A stretch of DNA of 48,404 nt from Nostoc sp. CHAB 5834 (GCA_020829485.1 JAIVFU010000053.1:1-48404), one strand, 5' to 3'; positions 27,172 to 34,227 are shown, numbered from the stretch's first letter. Notes: generated by a model from the sequence alone, not told the origin. Translations and numbers: made by a program.

Positions 27172-27747
27172 ATGAACGCCCTAACAGTCAACCTTAAACC
27201 TGTGCTGGAATTGACAGATGAGCAGTTTTTCCAGCTTTGTCAAGCAAACCGCGATTTGAGATTTGAACGTACTGCAACTGGAGAACTAATTATCATGCCA
27301 CCAACCGGGGGAGAAACCGGAAATCGTAATGCTGGGCTAACTGCTCAACTTTGGATTTGGAATGAGCAATATAAAATGGGTATTGCCTTTGATTCCTCCA
27401 CAGGTTTTAAACTTCCCAATGGTGCAGACCGTTCACCTGATGCTTCTTGGCTGAGACTGGAACGCTGGAATGCACTGACTCAAGAACAACAAACAAGATT
27501 TATACCACTTTGTCCTGATTTTGTTGTTGAGTTACTTTCGCCAAGTGATAGTTTGAAAGTTGCTCAGGAAAAGATGAGGGAATACATAGATAATGGTGTG
27601 CGTTTGGGTTGGTTAATTAATCGTAAATTGCGGCAAGTGGAGATTTATAGATCCGAAAAAGAAGTTGAGGTTTTGGAGTCTCCTGCTACGGTATCAGGGG
27701 AAGATGTGTTAAATGGCTTTGTGTTAAATCTTGGACTAGTGTGGTAA
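27172..27747 (+). CDS. Uma2 family (DUF820) nuclease-fold protein, paralogue 2
   Basis: A 191-residue homologue of the gene at 23158, starting MNALTVNLKPVLELTDEQFF. All motifs are present: ERTATGELIIMPPTGGE, NGADRSPDASWLRLERW, FVVELLSPSDSLKVAQEKMR. The frame is open from 27157, but the ATG at 27172 matches paralogue 1. Stretches such as the region encoding MPPTGGETGNRN are base-for-base the same in both genes, while the segment after it (residues 55-70) differs strongly, a mosaic suggesting gene conversion. It lies between a broken and an intact higA region. Confidence 0.9.
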   Translation: MNALTVNLKPVLELTDEQFFQLCQANRDLRFERTATGELIIMPPTGGETGNRNAGLTAQLWIWNEQYKMGIAFDSSTGFKLPNGADRSPDASWLRLERWNALTQEQQTRFIPLCPDFVVELLSPSDSLKVAQEKMREYIDNGVRLGWLINRKLRQVEIYRSEKEVEVLESPATVSGEDVLNGFVLNLGLVW

Positions 27748-27781
27748 CAGAATGAAGGCATCCATTGTCAAATAATTTATG

Positions 27782-27886
27782 TATACTGAAAATGTTTGAT
27801 TTCTGGACTTTTGCCTAGGCAAAAAAATTTTGCCTGTTAATCTCTCAGCGATTTTAAAAGTAAAGCTTTAACCCGTTTTCAGTATA
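27782..27886. mobile_element. Inverted-repeat element with TATACTGAAAA ends
   Basis: About 105 bp, bounded by TATACTGAAAA and TTTTCAGTATA, with an internal palindrome TTTTGCCTAGGCAAAA. It separates the Uma2 gene from higB. No target duplication is evident, and only one copy is seen in the window, so it may equally be a structured leader. Confidence 0.5.
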
Positions 27887-27908
27887 GGTTAGCAAGGTCA
27901 AAATTGAA

Positions 27909-28187
27909 ATGATTCAAACATTTCAAAATAAAGCATTAGAAAATTTGTTTAGAGAAAATTTTAATAAAGGAGTTCCTGCAAACTTAGAAAAGAAAATTAG
28001 AATCAGACTTGAAGTTATAGACTCAGCGTTAATTTTAGAAGATATTAGATTACCGGGTTATGATTTGCATGAATTAAAAGGAGAGAGGAAAGGAACTTGG
28101 TCAATTAAGGTATCAGCAAACTGGCGTATAACTTTTAGATTTGAAGATGGTGATGTTTATAATGTCAATCTTGAAGATTATCATTAA
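27909..28187 (+). CDS. higB: HigB/RelE-type mRNA interferase toxin
   Basis: A 92-residue toxin of the HigB (RelE superfamily) type: MIQTFQNKALENLFRENFNK, LPGYDLHELKGERKGTWSIK, then the classic end VSANWRITFRFEDGDVYNVN-LEDYH. It cleaves mRNA at the ribosome and is neutralised by HigA (family knowledge). The antitoxin gene follows 79 bases downstream, the normal toxin-first order of hig loci. Confidence 0.93.
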   Translation: MIQTFQNKALENLFRENFNKGVPANLEKKIRIRLEVIDSALILEDIRLPGYDLHELKGERKGTWSIKVSANWRITFRFEDGDVYNVNLEDYH

Positions 28188-28188
28188 G

Positions 28189-28335
28189 TCCTGTGTTAAT
28201 ATGATCTTAATTGGCTAGACAATGCTAAATAAGGTTGACCAGATTATTAAGTAAGAAGTATTAATTATGGATAGTTGGCAAGATATTACTGATAAGAGAT
28301 TAGTAAGACCAATACATCCTGGCGAAGTAATTGCA
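28189..28335 (+). repeat. 147-bp direct repeat, copy 2
   Basis: The intact counterpart of 26962-27108. It starts right after the higB stop and runs into higA codon 23. The 1.2-kb interval between copy starts holds the Uma2 paralogue, the TATACTGAAAA element and higB. Confidence 0.85.
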
Positions 28336-28578
28336 GATATTTTAGATGATTTAGATATTAGTACCGCAAATTTTGCAGAAATTTTAGGGATATCTAATAA
28401 AACAATTCAGGAAGTTATTAACGGTCAAAGCTCAATTACAGTAGATATAGCAATACGTCTTGGTAAAGCTTTAGGAAATGGCCCAAGACTTTGGCTTAAT
28501 CTTCAGCAAAAAGTCGATCTTTGGGATGCTTTGCAAAGGCATAAAGAAGAATATGAGCAAGTCATGACATTGGTTTAG
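28267..28578 (+). CDS. higA: HigA-type antitoxin (XRE helix-turn-helix)
   Basis: A 103-residue antitoxin with an XRE-type HTH: RPIHPGEVIADILDDLDIST, NFAEILGISNKTIQEVINGQ, SSITVDIAIRLGKALGNGPR and WLNLQQKVDLWDA. HigA binds HigB through its N-terminus and represses the operon. It is intact here and duplicated in part at 27040. Confidence 0.93.
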   Translation: MDSWQDITDKRLVRPIHPGEVIADILDDLDISTANFAEILGISNKTIQEVINGQSSITVDIAIRLGKALGNGPRLWLNLQQKVDLWDALQRHKEEYEQVMTLV

Positions 28579-28645
28579 AAGAAATTGTGAATAATTATTT
28601 TTTGAATAATTGAAATTTACACCAATTTTTTAGCAGTAACTCCCT

Positions 28646-29167
28646 ATGATTTTTTACCAACACAGTAATAAACAACTTGCTTTTGCCCTTAGTACAGATG
28701 TTGCAATCCAAATTTGTGCATGGTGCGCTGATAATGAAATGCCAGAACAATTTTCTAAATCTATTACGTCGATATCAGGTGGCAAAAGCTTGAAATTTGA
28801 GTTCGATGTCATAAGCCACAATGTTATTAGCTTAAGAGTGGGCGGTTTCGCAATTTCTTGTAAAGCTGTATAATCAAGCACTTTAGAAGACCGAAAGCAA
28901 CCGTGGGATTTATACGATAACCGGAAAGATGAATTAATTGTTTTTAATATCCATGAAGATGTTTATCCCTTTCTTGCAAAATGGAAATACTGGAACGCAA
29001 CAGAGGCGCTTACACCCAGATATAGTTATGATTTCCAACTAGATTATGGTGCTATAGACCAACAAACAGAAAAAATAAGTGTTTACGATAGAAAAACTAC
29101 AGGTCTATTCCTAATAGACTGGGATGAAATATTAACTGGTGCTGCGGATAAAGTAATCAATACTTAG
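28646..29167 (+). pseudogene. Unknown conserved-looking gene with one internal stop
   Basis: ATG 28646 opens a frame of 75 codons (MIFYQHSNKQLAFALSTDVA..., ISLRVGGFAISCKAV) that stops at TAA 28871-28873. The same frame then stays open for another 97 codons, beginning SSTLEDRKQPWDLYDNRKDE and ending TGLFLIDWDEILTGAADKVI-NT. The composition of both halves is protein-like, so this is probably one 173-residue protein with a nonsense mutation (or sequencing error), not two genes. No family is recognised. Confidence 0.6.
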
Positions 29168-29250
29168 AGTCAATCATTCTAAATATGTTTTTCGCTAAAG
29201 TGCATTCGCTTTTGACATTTTTATGGGAATATTCAAATTGAAATTTTTAT

Positions 29251-29418
29251 ATGGATGCGTTAATTATCAACTTTGCTCCTGTTCTTCAAATAACAGATGA
29301 CCAATTCTTCCAGTTATGTCAGATAAATGAATTAATCAGATTTGAGCGTAATGCTGATGGCACTGTAGATTGGCAAGGTAGCAAAAGACTTAAATATACG
29401 ATGCAGCGTTTGATTTGA
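29251..29418 (+). pseudogene. Uma2 family N-terminal remnant
   Basis: MDALIINFAPVLQITDDQFF followed by QLCQINELIRFERNADG resembles the first 45 residues of the two intact Uma2 genes, then diverges and stops at 29416-29418. The third Uma2 trace within 6 kb. Confidence 0.75.
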
Positions 29419-29483
29419 TGGACAAAATCTTGTCCGCTATATTTAAGGTGTACTAGTTGGTTCCTCACTCCCAGTTAATCAGC

Positions 29484-29708
29484 ATGGATATCACAGCTAC
29501 TTTGAACGAAATCGCAACTCTTAGTGTTGAAGATAGAATCCGTATTGTGCAGGCAATTTGGGATAGCATCGCAGCAGAGCAAGTTTACCCTGATTTAACC
29601 GATGCACAAAAGCGAGAGCTTGATTGTCGAACTGCTGACTACGATTCAAATCCAGATAATGTGCTGACTTGGGAGGAAATCAAAGCATCAATTAAGGGGC
29701 AGCAATGA
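29484..29708 (+). CDS. Addiction-module antitoxin (PF09720-like, RelB/ParD role)
   Basis: A 74-residue antitoxin: MDITATLNEIATLSVEDRIR, IVQAIWDSIAAE and a C-terminal LTWEEIKASIKGQQ. The L-S-x-E-R-x-x-L/I-x-x-x-I-W-D-S-I pattern is that of the small 'addiction module' antitoxin family that pairs with RelE/ParE toxins. The ATG at 29484 is preferred over an upstream TTG/GTG frame. The stop overlaps the toxin start (ATGA). Confidence 0.88.
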   Translation: MDITATLNEIATLSVEDRIRIVQAIWDSIAAEQVYPDLTDAQKRELDCRTADYDSNPDNVLTWEEIKASIKGQQ

Positions 29709-30001
29709 ATTATGTCCTAGTGTTTCGCCCAGAGGTTCGAGAAGAACTCAATGATGGACACAGTTGGTACGAAAGTCAAAAACCCGGTCTGGGTGACGAG
29801 TTTTTAGACTGTGTAGACGAAACAGTGAATCGAATTTCTCAGATATCAGAATCCTATGTAATTGTCTACGCTGATATCCGACGCGCAGTAGTGCGACGAT
29901 TTCCTTATGCTGTGTACTATCGGATTGTGTCGAGTCGAGTAATAGTGACAGCAATTTTTCATGGTTGCAGAGATCCAAAATCGTGGCAGACGCGAACCTA
30001 A
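29705..30001 (+). CDS. RelE/ParE-family toxin
   Basis: A 98-residue toxin: VLVFRPEVREELNDGHSWYE, SQKPGLGDEFLDCVDETVNR, then the core RRAVVRRFPYAVYYRIVSSR and VIVTAIFHGCRDPKSW. The R-R-F-P-Y-x-V-Y-Y and A-I-F-H-x-x-R-D-P motifs are diagnostic. It is translationally coupled to the antitoxin by a 4-base overlap. ParE types attack gyrase and RelE types mRNA; this branch is not resolved. Confidence 0.92.
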   Translation: MNYVLVFRPEVREELNDGHSWYESQKPGLGDEFLDCVDETVNRISQISESYVIVYADIRRAVVRRFPYAVYYRIVSSRVIVTAIFHGCRDPKSWQTRT

Positions 30002-30349
30002 CACCGAACGGTTTAACAATGCTACCAGATAACTTCTCTCTCTTTAGTAACAAAAGATATTCTAACAAATATGGGTTTGATGCTCACTATTATACTTTTT
30101 TGTCTTTAAGTCAAATATACACAGCGATACCTACGGTAAGCTACGCTAACGCACTCACTCTTTGCCAACAGGCGATGTCTAACGACAAGCCCTTCGGGTT
30201 CGGCAGTTCGCAACCGACGGAAACCGCCAGGATTGCGACTGCCTCACCGCTACGCGCCTACGCTTTGTTTTTGAGGTTTTCTGCAAAGCGTAAGCGTAGC
30301 CCGTCGTAGACATCGCTCCTCATCAACTATCGAAGCATAAAATTAAAGC
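30002..30349. other. Gap of GC-rich interspersed repeats
   Basis: Contains ACGGTAAGCTACGCTAACGC, GGTTCGGCAGTTCGCAACCG and GCAAAGCGTAAGCGTAGCCC followed by GTCGTAGACATCGCTC, short GC-rich repeats also seen near 17345-17390. An open frame across it (29965-30309) reads only repeat sequence and is not accepted as a gene. Confidence 0.5.
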
Positions 30350-30577
30350 ATGACTATTCATAAAACAGATATGCTAAAAACGCTTTGGGCTACTGTTCGG
30401 GAAGGAAAAATCGAATTGCTGGAGTCAGAGGAATTAGCGGAAGGGACAAGAGTTTTAGTGACGCTGCTTCCTGATGATGAAACTGAATTTTGGCTTCAAA
30501 CGAGTCAAACATCACTCTCATCAGTTTGGGATAACGCTGAGGATGATGTCTATGCCGAACTAAGTAAAACGACGTAA
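30350..30577 (+). CDS. Small antitoxin-like protein
   Basis: A 75-residue protein: MLKTLWATVREGKIELLESE, ELAEGTRVLVTLLPDDETEF and SLSSVWDNAEDDVYAELSKT. The N-terminal 'V-R-x-G-K-I-E-L-L-E/P' strand pattern is that of a cyanobacterial antitoxin-like family usually followed by a MazF/PemK toxin, and the ending W-D-N-x-E-D-D-V-Y-A-x-L is typical. The start may be ATG 30350 or 30371. The gene that should follow survives only as a C-terminal fragment at 30675. Confidence 0.7.
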   Translation: MTIHKTDMLKTLWATVREGKIELLESEELAEGTRVLVTLLPDDETEFWLQTSQTSLSSVWDNAEDDVYAELSKTT

Positions 30578-30587
30578 ATAATTAAAA

Positions 30588-30641
30588 GTTTGTAGTAAGG
30601 ACTTTAGTCCTTCTTTTAGGACTAAAGTCCTTACTACAAAC
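30588..30641. repeat. Perfect 24-bp-stem hairpin repeat
   Basis: GTTTGTAGTAAGGACTTTAG-TCCT pairs perfectly with AGGACTAAAGTCCTTACTAC-AAAC across a six-base loop. Half of it recurs at about 9988-10040 (GGACTAAAGTCCTTACTACA). It sits exactly between the antitoxin-like gene and the toxin fragment. Confidence 0.8.
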
Positions 30642-30674
30642 TTGATTACAATAATTTTACGAGGTTTATATACA

Positions 30675-30773
30675 GTGCGTAAAAGCTTAGTTGTCAAAGT
30701 GATTGGCAAGTTAGCTGATGCTGATGCTGAACTTTTAGAGCAATCTTTGCGGTGTTGGTTGGGGTTGTCATAG
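30675..30773 (+). pseudogene. MazF/PemK-like toxin C-terminal fragment
   Basis: GTG 30675 opens 32 codons, RKSLVVKVIGKLADADAELL then EQSLRCWLGLS. This resembles the C-terminal helix segment of MazF/PemK toxins (x-K-I-G-x-L-x-D-x-D-x-x-x-L-E-x-x-L-x-x-W-L-x-L). The catalytic N-terminal domain is absent; the hairpin repeat occupies its place. Confidence 0.6.
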
Positions 30774-31222
30774 TATTAACAACTTCGCAAAATTGAGAAT
30801 TGAATGTTTATAAAAAGCGATCGCATTTGCTTGTTGGGCGATCGCATTTGCTTGTTGAGCGATCGCATTTGCTTGTTGGGCGATCGCATTTGCTTGTTAA
30901 GCGATCGCATTTGCTTGTTGGGCGATCGCATTTGCTTGTTGGGCGATCGCATTTGCTTGTTGGGCGATCGCATTTGCTTGTTGGGCGATCGCATTTGCTT
31001 GTTGGGCGATCGCATTTGCTTGTTGGGCGATCGCATTTGCTTGTTAAGCGATCGCATTTGCTAATTACGTTCATCCCGAAACAAGAGACAGATACGAATC
31101 AATAAGTATAAACACAGGGTGAGTGTCGGTTAAGCAGTTTAAATTAAATCCACATATTTACTATTCTCACGTAGAAAAACATCCAAGTATGCTGAAATAG
31201 AAGTACTCCAGAAATATCTCCC
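30774..31222. other. Gap dominated by the 21-bp array
   Basis: Besides the tandem array at 30817-31062 there are 160 AT-rich bases leading to the coiled-coil gene at 31223; no promoter was assigned. Confidence 0.5.
30817..31062. repeat. HIP1-containing 21-bp tandem repeat, twelve units
   Basis: Twelve GCGATCGC octamers at exact 21-base spacing (30817, 30838, ... 31048), each followed by ATTTGCTTGTT and a two-base variable end (GG in most, GA or AA in three). The last unit is cut to 15 bases. Because 21 is a multiple of three and the unit has no stop in most frames, four long false frames cross it. No gene covers it; the next gene starts 160 bases later. Confidence 0.95.
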
Positions 31223-31648
31223 ATGTCTTTAAAAACTCGCGGTTCTGCTGCTGTAGACAAAGCTCAACACCGTCTCGCTCTGCTTAAATCCATCAATGAG
31301 AATCTGGATTTAGGGCACGGATTAAGCATTGAAGCTTACACCCGCCTTATCCATAACACCCGTGCCACGCTAGAAGCTCATAATACGCTTTTGTCTAATC
31401 TTGAGGAATCTCGTAAAAGAATAACTCAGATGGAGCAAACACTCTCAGAACTCTCTGAAAGGATGCTTATTGGAGTTGCGACTGTCTACGGCAGAAACAG
31501 CATAGAGTATTCAAAGGCAGGCGGCTCTAGCCGAAAGCGGAGTAGTAGTAAAAAATCTATTTCAGAAGTTCCTTCAGTTGTTGCGGTTCTCACTACTCAA
31601 CCCATCCAAACTGCAACTAACGGCAAAGGCAGCTTAAGCAATGCCTAA
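31223..31648 (+). CDS. Conserved cyanobacterial coiled-coil protein, unknown function
   Basis: A 141-residue soluble protein. Residues 10-85 are helical (AVDKAQHRLALLKSINENLD, LGHGLSIEAYTRLIHNTRAT, NLEESRKRITQMEQTLSELS), then ERMLIGVATVYGRNSIEYSK-AGGSSRKR and a basic, low-complexity tail. The pattern 'S-x-x-A-x-x-R-L-x-x-L-K-S-I-x-x-x-L-D-x-G-x-G-L' is one I recognise as a repeated small family in Nostocales without assigned function. Possibly DNA-binding through the basic tail (inference). Confidence 0.7.
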   Translation: MSLKTRGSAAVDKAQHRLALLKSINENLDLGHGLSIEAYTRLIHNTRATLEAHNTLLSNLEESRKRITQMEQTLSELSERMLIGVATVYGRNSIEYSKAGGSSRKRSSSKKSISEVPSVVAVLTTQPIQTATNGKGSLSNA

Positions 31649-31717
31649 GTTTATTTTACTTAACTGGGCAGCTATTATTCGTTAAGTTCATGGGTTAGCA
31701 CAGCTAGCTGTGCTACC

Positions 31718-32341
31718 TTACTCCAAAATCCACGCAGCCTGAAAAAAGTCGCGTTCGCAAAACATCGCATAACGATAGGTTGAATGCACAACGGAATTGG
31801 TAGCGGCATAATTGTCAACCAAATTTTCTAATTGTTGTGTTAATGGTTGAAAATCTGTGCTGCTATAAGTACGAATCCAGTCTGCATATTGATGATTAGG
31901 AATGCCGTTAGCAGCTAACTTTTCTCCCAGAAAGGCATACAAACCCATACAGGGAGACATTGCCGCAGCAGTTAAACCCACATCTCCACCCCAAGCAGTT
32001 GCTAACAAAAAGTCAGTATAGCGACGGGTGGCAGATGCAGGTTCTACAGAATGCAAATTTACTCCCCATTGGGAAGCATAACCACTATGCAGCCGCAGTT
32101 CTTCTAAAACTCCACTAGCTAAGTTATGAAATGTGGTGAAACCTAACCAGTCTGGTGCTTTAGCTGCGGCGATACTATACGCACGGGCAAAAGCTTCTAA
32201 AAAAAAAGCATCTTGCCCTACGTAGTAAGCAAATTTAGGTTGCTCAAGAGTACCATCGCCAATACCTTGAACGAAAGGATGTTCTAGGCAAGCTTGGGCT
32301 AAGTCTTGATTTACTGCCCATAATTCTTGAGATAAAGTCAT
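31718..32341 (-). CDS. tenA: TenA family thiaminase II-like protein
   Basis: A 207-residue TenA. It hydrolyses degraded thiamin pyrimidine (aminopyrimidine aminohydrolase) to salvage HMP. Active-site positions are all visible: Asp44 in YYVGQDAFFLEAFARAYS, Tyr108 in RRYTDFLLATA, Cys131 in MSPCMGLYAFLGEKL and Glu196 in FCERDFFQAAW. The cysteine places it in the TenA_C class. The start ATG 32341 is followed by normal TenA sequence; just upstream is a GTCATTTGTTATTT tandem repeat, so its own promoter region is only 36 bases before the next gene's stop. Co-transcription with the pentapeptide gene upstream is possible. No TPP riboswitch seen. Confidence 0.92.
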   Translation of the reverse strand: MTLSQELWAVNQDLAQACLEHPFVQGIGDGTLEQPKFAYYVGQDAFFLEAFARAYSIAAAKAPDWLGFTTFHNLASGVLEELRLHSGYASQWGVNLHSVEPASATRRYTDFLLATAWGGDVGLTAAAMSPCMGLYAFLGEKLAANGIPNHQYADWIRTYSSTDFQPLTQQLENLVDNYAATNSVVHSTYRYAMFCERDFFQAAWILE

Positions 32342-32370
32342 TTGTTATTTGTCATTTGTCATTTGTTATT
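32342..32370. repeat. GTCATTTGTTATTT short tandem repeat
   Basis: Three to four imperfect units of GTCATTTGTTATTT lie between the pentapeptide gene stop and the tenA start (read on the minus strand). It has the same motif as the inserts in mutS and the lpxB-like gene. Confidence 0.7.
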
Positions 32371-32377
32371 ATCCCCT

Positions 32378-33145
32378 TTAAAAAGGGAAGAACTGGAGCA
32401 AGACTGAGCCAAGACTTCCCAAAAAGTCTACAAAACTGGGACTACCAGCACTTACCTTCTCATTTACGGGTGTTTGCAGTTCTTTAATAAAAGCTTGGGC
32501 TGTTTGGGTTCCAGGAGTATTGCTTTGGGATGTAAACAACTTTTCTGCAACTTGGGCATCTTGAAATGCACCTTGTCTATCTAGTATTTGGTAACGAGCG
32601 ATACCACGAGCTAAATAAGCACCTGCATATTCTGGTTTAATAGCGATCGCTTGATTAAAATAACTGATTGCTTGCTGTTGGTTGCCTTTTTGCCCTTCTG
32701 CTACACCCAAAGCATAAAATTCTTCTGGTGAAGCAATTTGTGATGGTATACCAACTGCACCTTGGAAGTTAGCACCATTTAAGTAAGCACCAGTCAGTTC
32801 TGCATTTGCTAAATAAGTATTTCTCAAATCAGTACCCGCCAAATTTGCCCCACGGAATTTAGCTTCACTCAGGTTAACACCAAATAAACTCGCGCCACTC
32901 AAGTTTGCACCCCGCAAATCTGCGCCACTCAAGTTTGCCCGACTCAGGTTAGCACCTGTGAGATTAGCACCGCTCAAATTGGCTCCAGATAAATCAGCCA
33001 TCACTAAACCTGCATTAGTCAAATCGCAGTTTTGACATTGCTTGGTTGCCAATAACTGTTTAACGTGTTCAGAATTTGCTGCTTGTACGGTTGTTGCCAT
33101 AATTGTGGTTAAAAAGGCAGCTATGGCTAGAATTTGGTTTTTCAT
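32378..33145 (-). CDS. Exported pentapeptide-repeat protein with TPR domain
   Basis: A 255-residue secreted protein. The signal peptide is MKNQILAIAAFLTTIMATTV-QA, with a likely cut after Ala22; the ATG at 33145 is chosen over an upstream start because the signal begins there. Residues 25-45 hold LLATKQCQNCDLTNAGLVMA, a short Cys-x-x-Cys segment typical of cyanobacterial pentapeptide proteins. About 14 A(D/N)LxG pentapeptide repeats follow (45-125), forming a right-handed beta helix, then one or two TPRs (EEFYALGVAEGQKGNQQQAI; AISYFNQAIAIKPEYAGAYL). It ends with a hydrophobic SFVDFLGSLGSVLLQFFPF. Probably periplasmic or thylakoid lumenal; role unknown. Confidence 0.88.
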   Translation of the reverse strand: MKNQILAIAAFLTTIMATTVQAANSEHVKQLLATKQCQNCDLTNAGLVMADLSGANLSGANLTGANLSRANLSGADLRGANLSGASLFGVNLSEAKFRGANLAGTDLRNTYLANAELTGAYLNGANFQGAVGIPSQIASPEEFYALGVAEGQKGNQQQAISYFNQAIAIKPEYAGAYLARGIARYQILDRQGAFQDAQVAEKLFTSQSNTPGTQTAQAFIKELQTPVNEKVSAGSPSFVDFLGSLGSVLLQFFPF

Positions 33146-33489
33146 ATTTGTGTAATATTTATGACTCAATATTTTATGTTGACTGAGACGGATTTATACC
33201 TCAGCATTATGATATGAGCAATCTGAACAGTTTGCCCTCTGTAGTTGCCTATATCACTTTTAAATTTGAGTAAACACTCACATCAATACCTTCGCCAAAT
33301 CGAAAAATACCTTGATTCGTAGGTTGGGTTGAGGCACGAAACCCAACAAATACGTTGAGTTTTGCTTCCCTACGGGACGCTACGCGAACGCTCAACCCAA
33401 CCTACAAAAAAATGGCGAAGGTATTGTCACATACACCCTGATTTTCAATAAATATGAGACTATAGAAGCATTAAGACAGCCATAAAAAC
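33146..33489. other. Gap holding a MITE, between divergent genes
   Basis: Includes the complete 33284-33426 element. About 60 bases remain before hicA and about 140 before the pentapeptide gene; no promoter motifs were assigned. Confidence 0.5.
33284..33426. mobile_element. MITE with IS4-like ends and 6-bp target duplication
   Basis: A 143-bp element with perfect 14-bp ends CAATACCTTCGCCA / TGGCGAAGGTATTG, flanked by TCACAT on both sides (33278-33283 and 33427-33432). The ends resemble the terminal repeat of the transposase copies at the window edges (CAATACCTTAGCCAA at 127, CAATACCTCTGCCAA at 47975), so that transposase may mobilise it. The core (33319-33405) has GTAGGTTGGGTTGAG facing CTCAACCCAACCTAC, which is shared with 34228-34445. 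Confidence 0.85.
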
Positions 33490-33756
33490 GTGAGTCAGCA
33501 AGACAAACTCTTAGAAAAGATCCTCTCTGGGACTTCTGATACAGACATTCCTTTCGCCCAACTGTGGCAACTTTTATATCGACTAGGCTTTGAGGAGCGG
33601 ATTCGTGGCGATCATCGTATTTTTATCAAAGCCGATGTTGAGGAAATATTGAATCTGCAACATAAGAGAGGGAAAGCCAAAAGTTATCAAATTAAACAAG
33701 TTCGTGCAGTAATTATTAAGTATAAGCTAGGAAGTAAAAATGATGTTTCGCTATGA
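33490..33756 (+). CDS. hicA: HicA-type toxin
   Basis: An 88-residue protein with the HicA fold: FAQLWQLLYRLGFEERIRGD, HRIFIKADVEEILNLQ (the G-D-H-x-I/F catalytic His region) and KSYQIKQVRAVIIKYKL. HicA is a dsRBD-like mRNA interferase. The start is GTG 33490. It is longer at the N-terminus than minimal HicA. It overlaps hicB by 17 bases. Confidence 0.88.
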   Translation: MSQQDKLLEKILSGTSDTDIPFAQLWQLLYRLGFEERIRGDHRIFIKADVEEILNLQHKRGKAKSYQIKQVRAVIIKYKLGSKNDVSL

Positions 33757-33952
33757 AGTTATTCTCTATTGGAGTGAATTAGATGAAGCCTTTATTGCTG
33801 AAGTACCAGAATTACCAGGCTGTGCTGCTGACGGTGATACTTATCAAGAAGCACTGCATAATATAGAATTAGTGATGCAGGAATGGATAGAAACAGCTAA
33901 AGATTTAGGGCGGTCAGTTCCTCAGCCTAGACCGCGTTTAATGTACATTTAA
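33740..33952 (+). CDS. hicB: HicB-type antitoxin
   Basis: A 70-residue HicB: RYEVILYWSELDEAFIAEVP, ELPGCAADGDTYQEALHNIE, then VMQEWIETAKDLGRSVPQPR. The partial RNase H-like HicB fold is clear; no C-terminal DNA-binding domain is present, so autoregulation would need another factor. The start (tandem ATGs 33740/33743) lies inside hicA. Confidence 0.92.
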   Translation: MMFRYEVILYWSELDEAFIAEVPELPGCAADGDTYQEALHNIELVMQEWIETAKDLGRSVPQPRPRLMYI

Positions 33953-34227
33953 TTGATACACAATGCAAGTCAAACTGATTTTTTGGCATCATCAGAAATA
34001 TTTAACGCCATATCAGAGACAGAATAGAAAAATCTTCGCTAAAAAACCTAAAAAGTTCTACCGAATGTCATTATCGTATCTAAGTTATAGATAGTAATTC
34101 TCATTAACTATACGACTTGTAGCCAGAGAATTCAAATGCTGTTTGACATTGGCAAACTGTGCCATTGAGGGAGCGGTAAAACAAACATCATTGGTGTCAA
34201 CTCAATACGCTTGGGTTAAGGATAATC

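Noticed and set aside
29965..30309. Plus-strand frame of 114 codons overlapping the ParE-like toxin
   Set aside because: Composed of interspersed GC-rich repeats (GCTACGC, CGTAGAC); ends in repeat sequence, no motif.
30817..31062. CRISPR array
   Set aside because: The unit is 21 bp with no unique spacers; every base between octamers is repeated, so it is a simple tandem repeat. No cas genes in the window.
30776..31105. Four overlapping frames of 86-101 codons on both strands with repeated peptides (for example RSHLLVG, ICLLGDR)
   Set aside because: All are translations of the 21-bp tandem array, whose period is a multiple of three; no start signal or non-repeat protein part.
32342..32377. 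TPP riboswitch upstream of tenA
   Set aside because: Only 36 bases lie before the next gene and they are tandem repeat; no thi-box-like CTGAGA/ACCTGATC pair.
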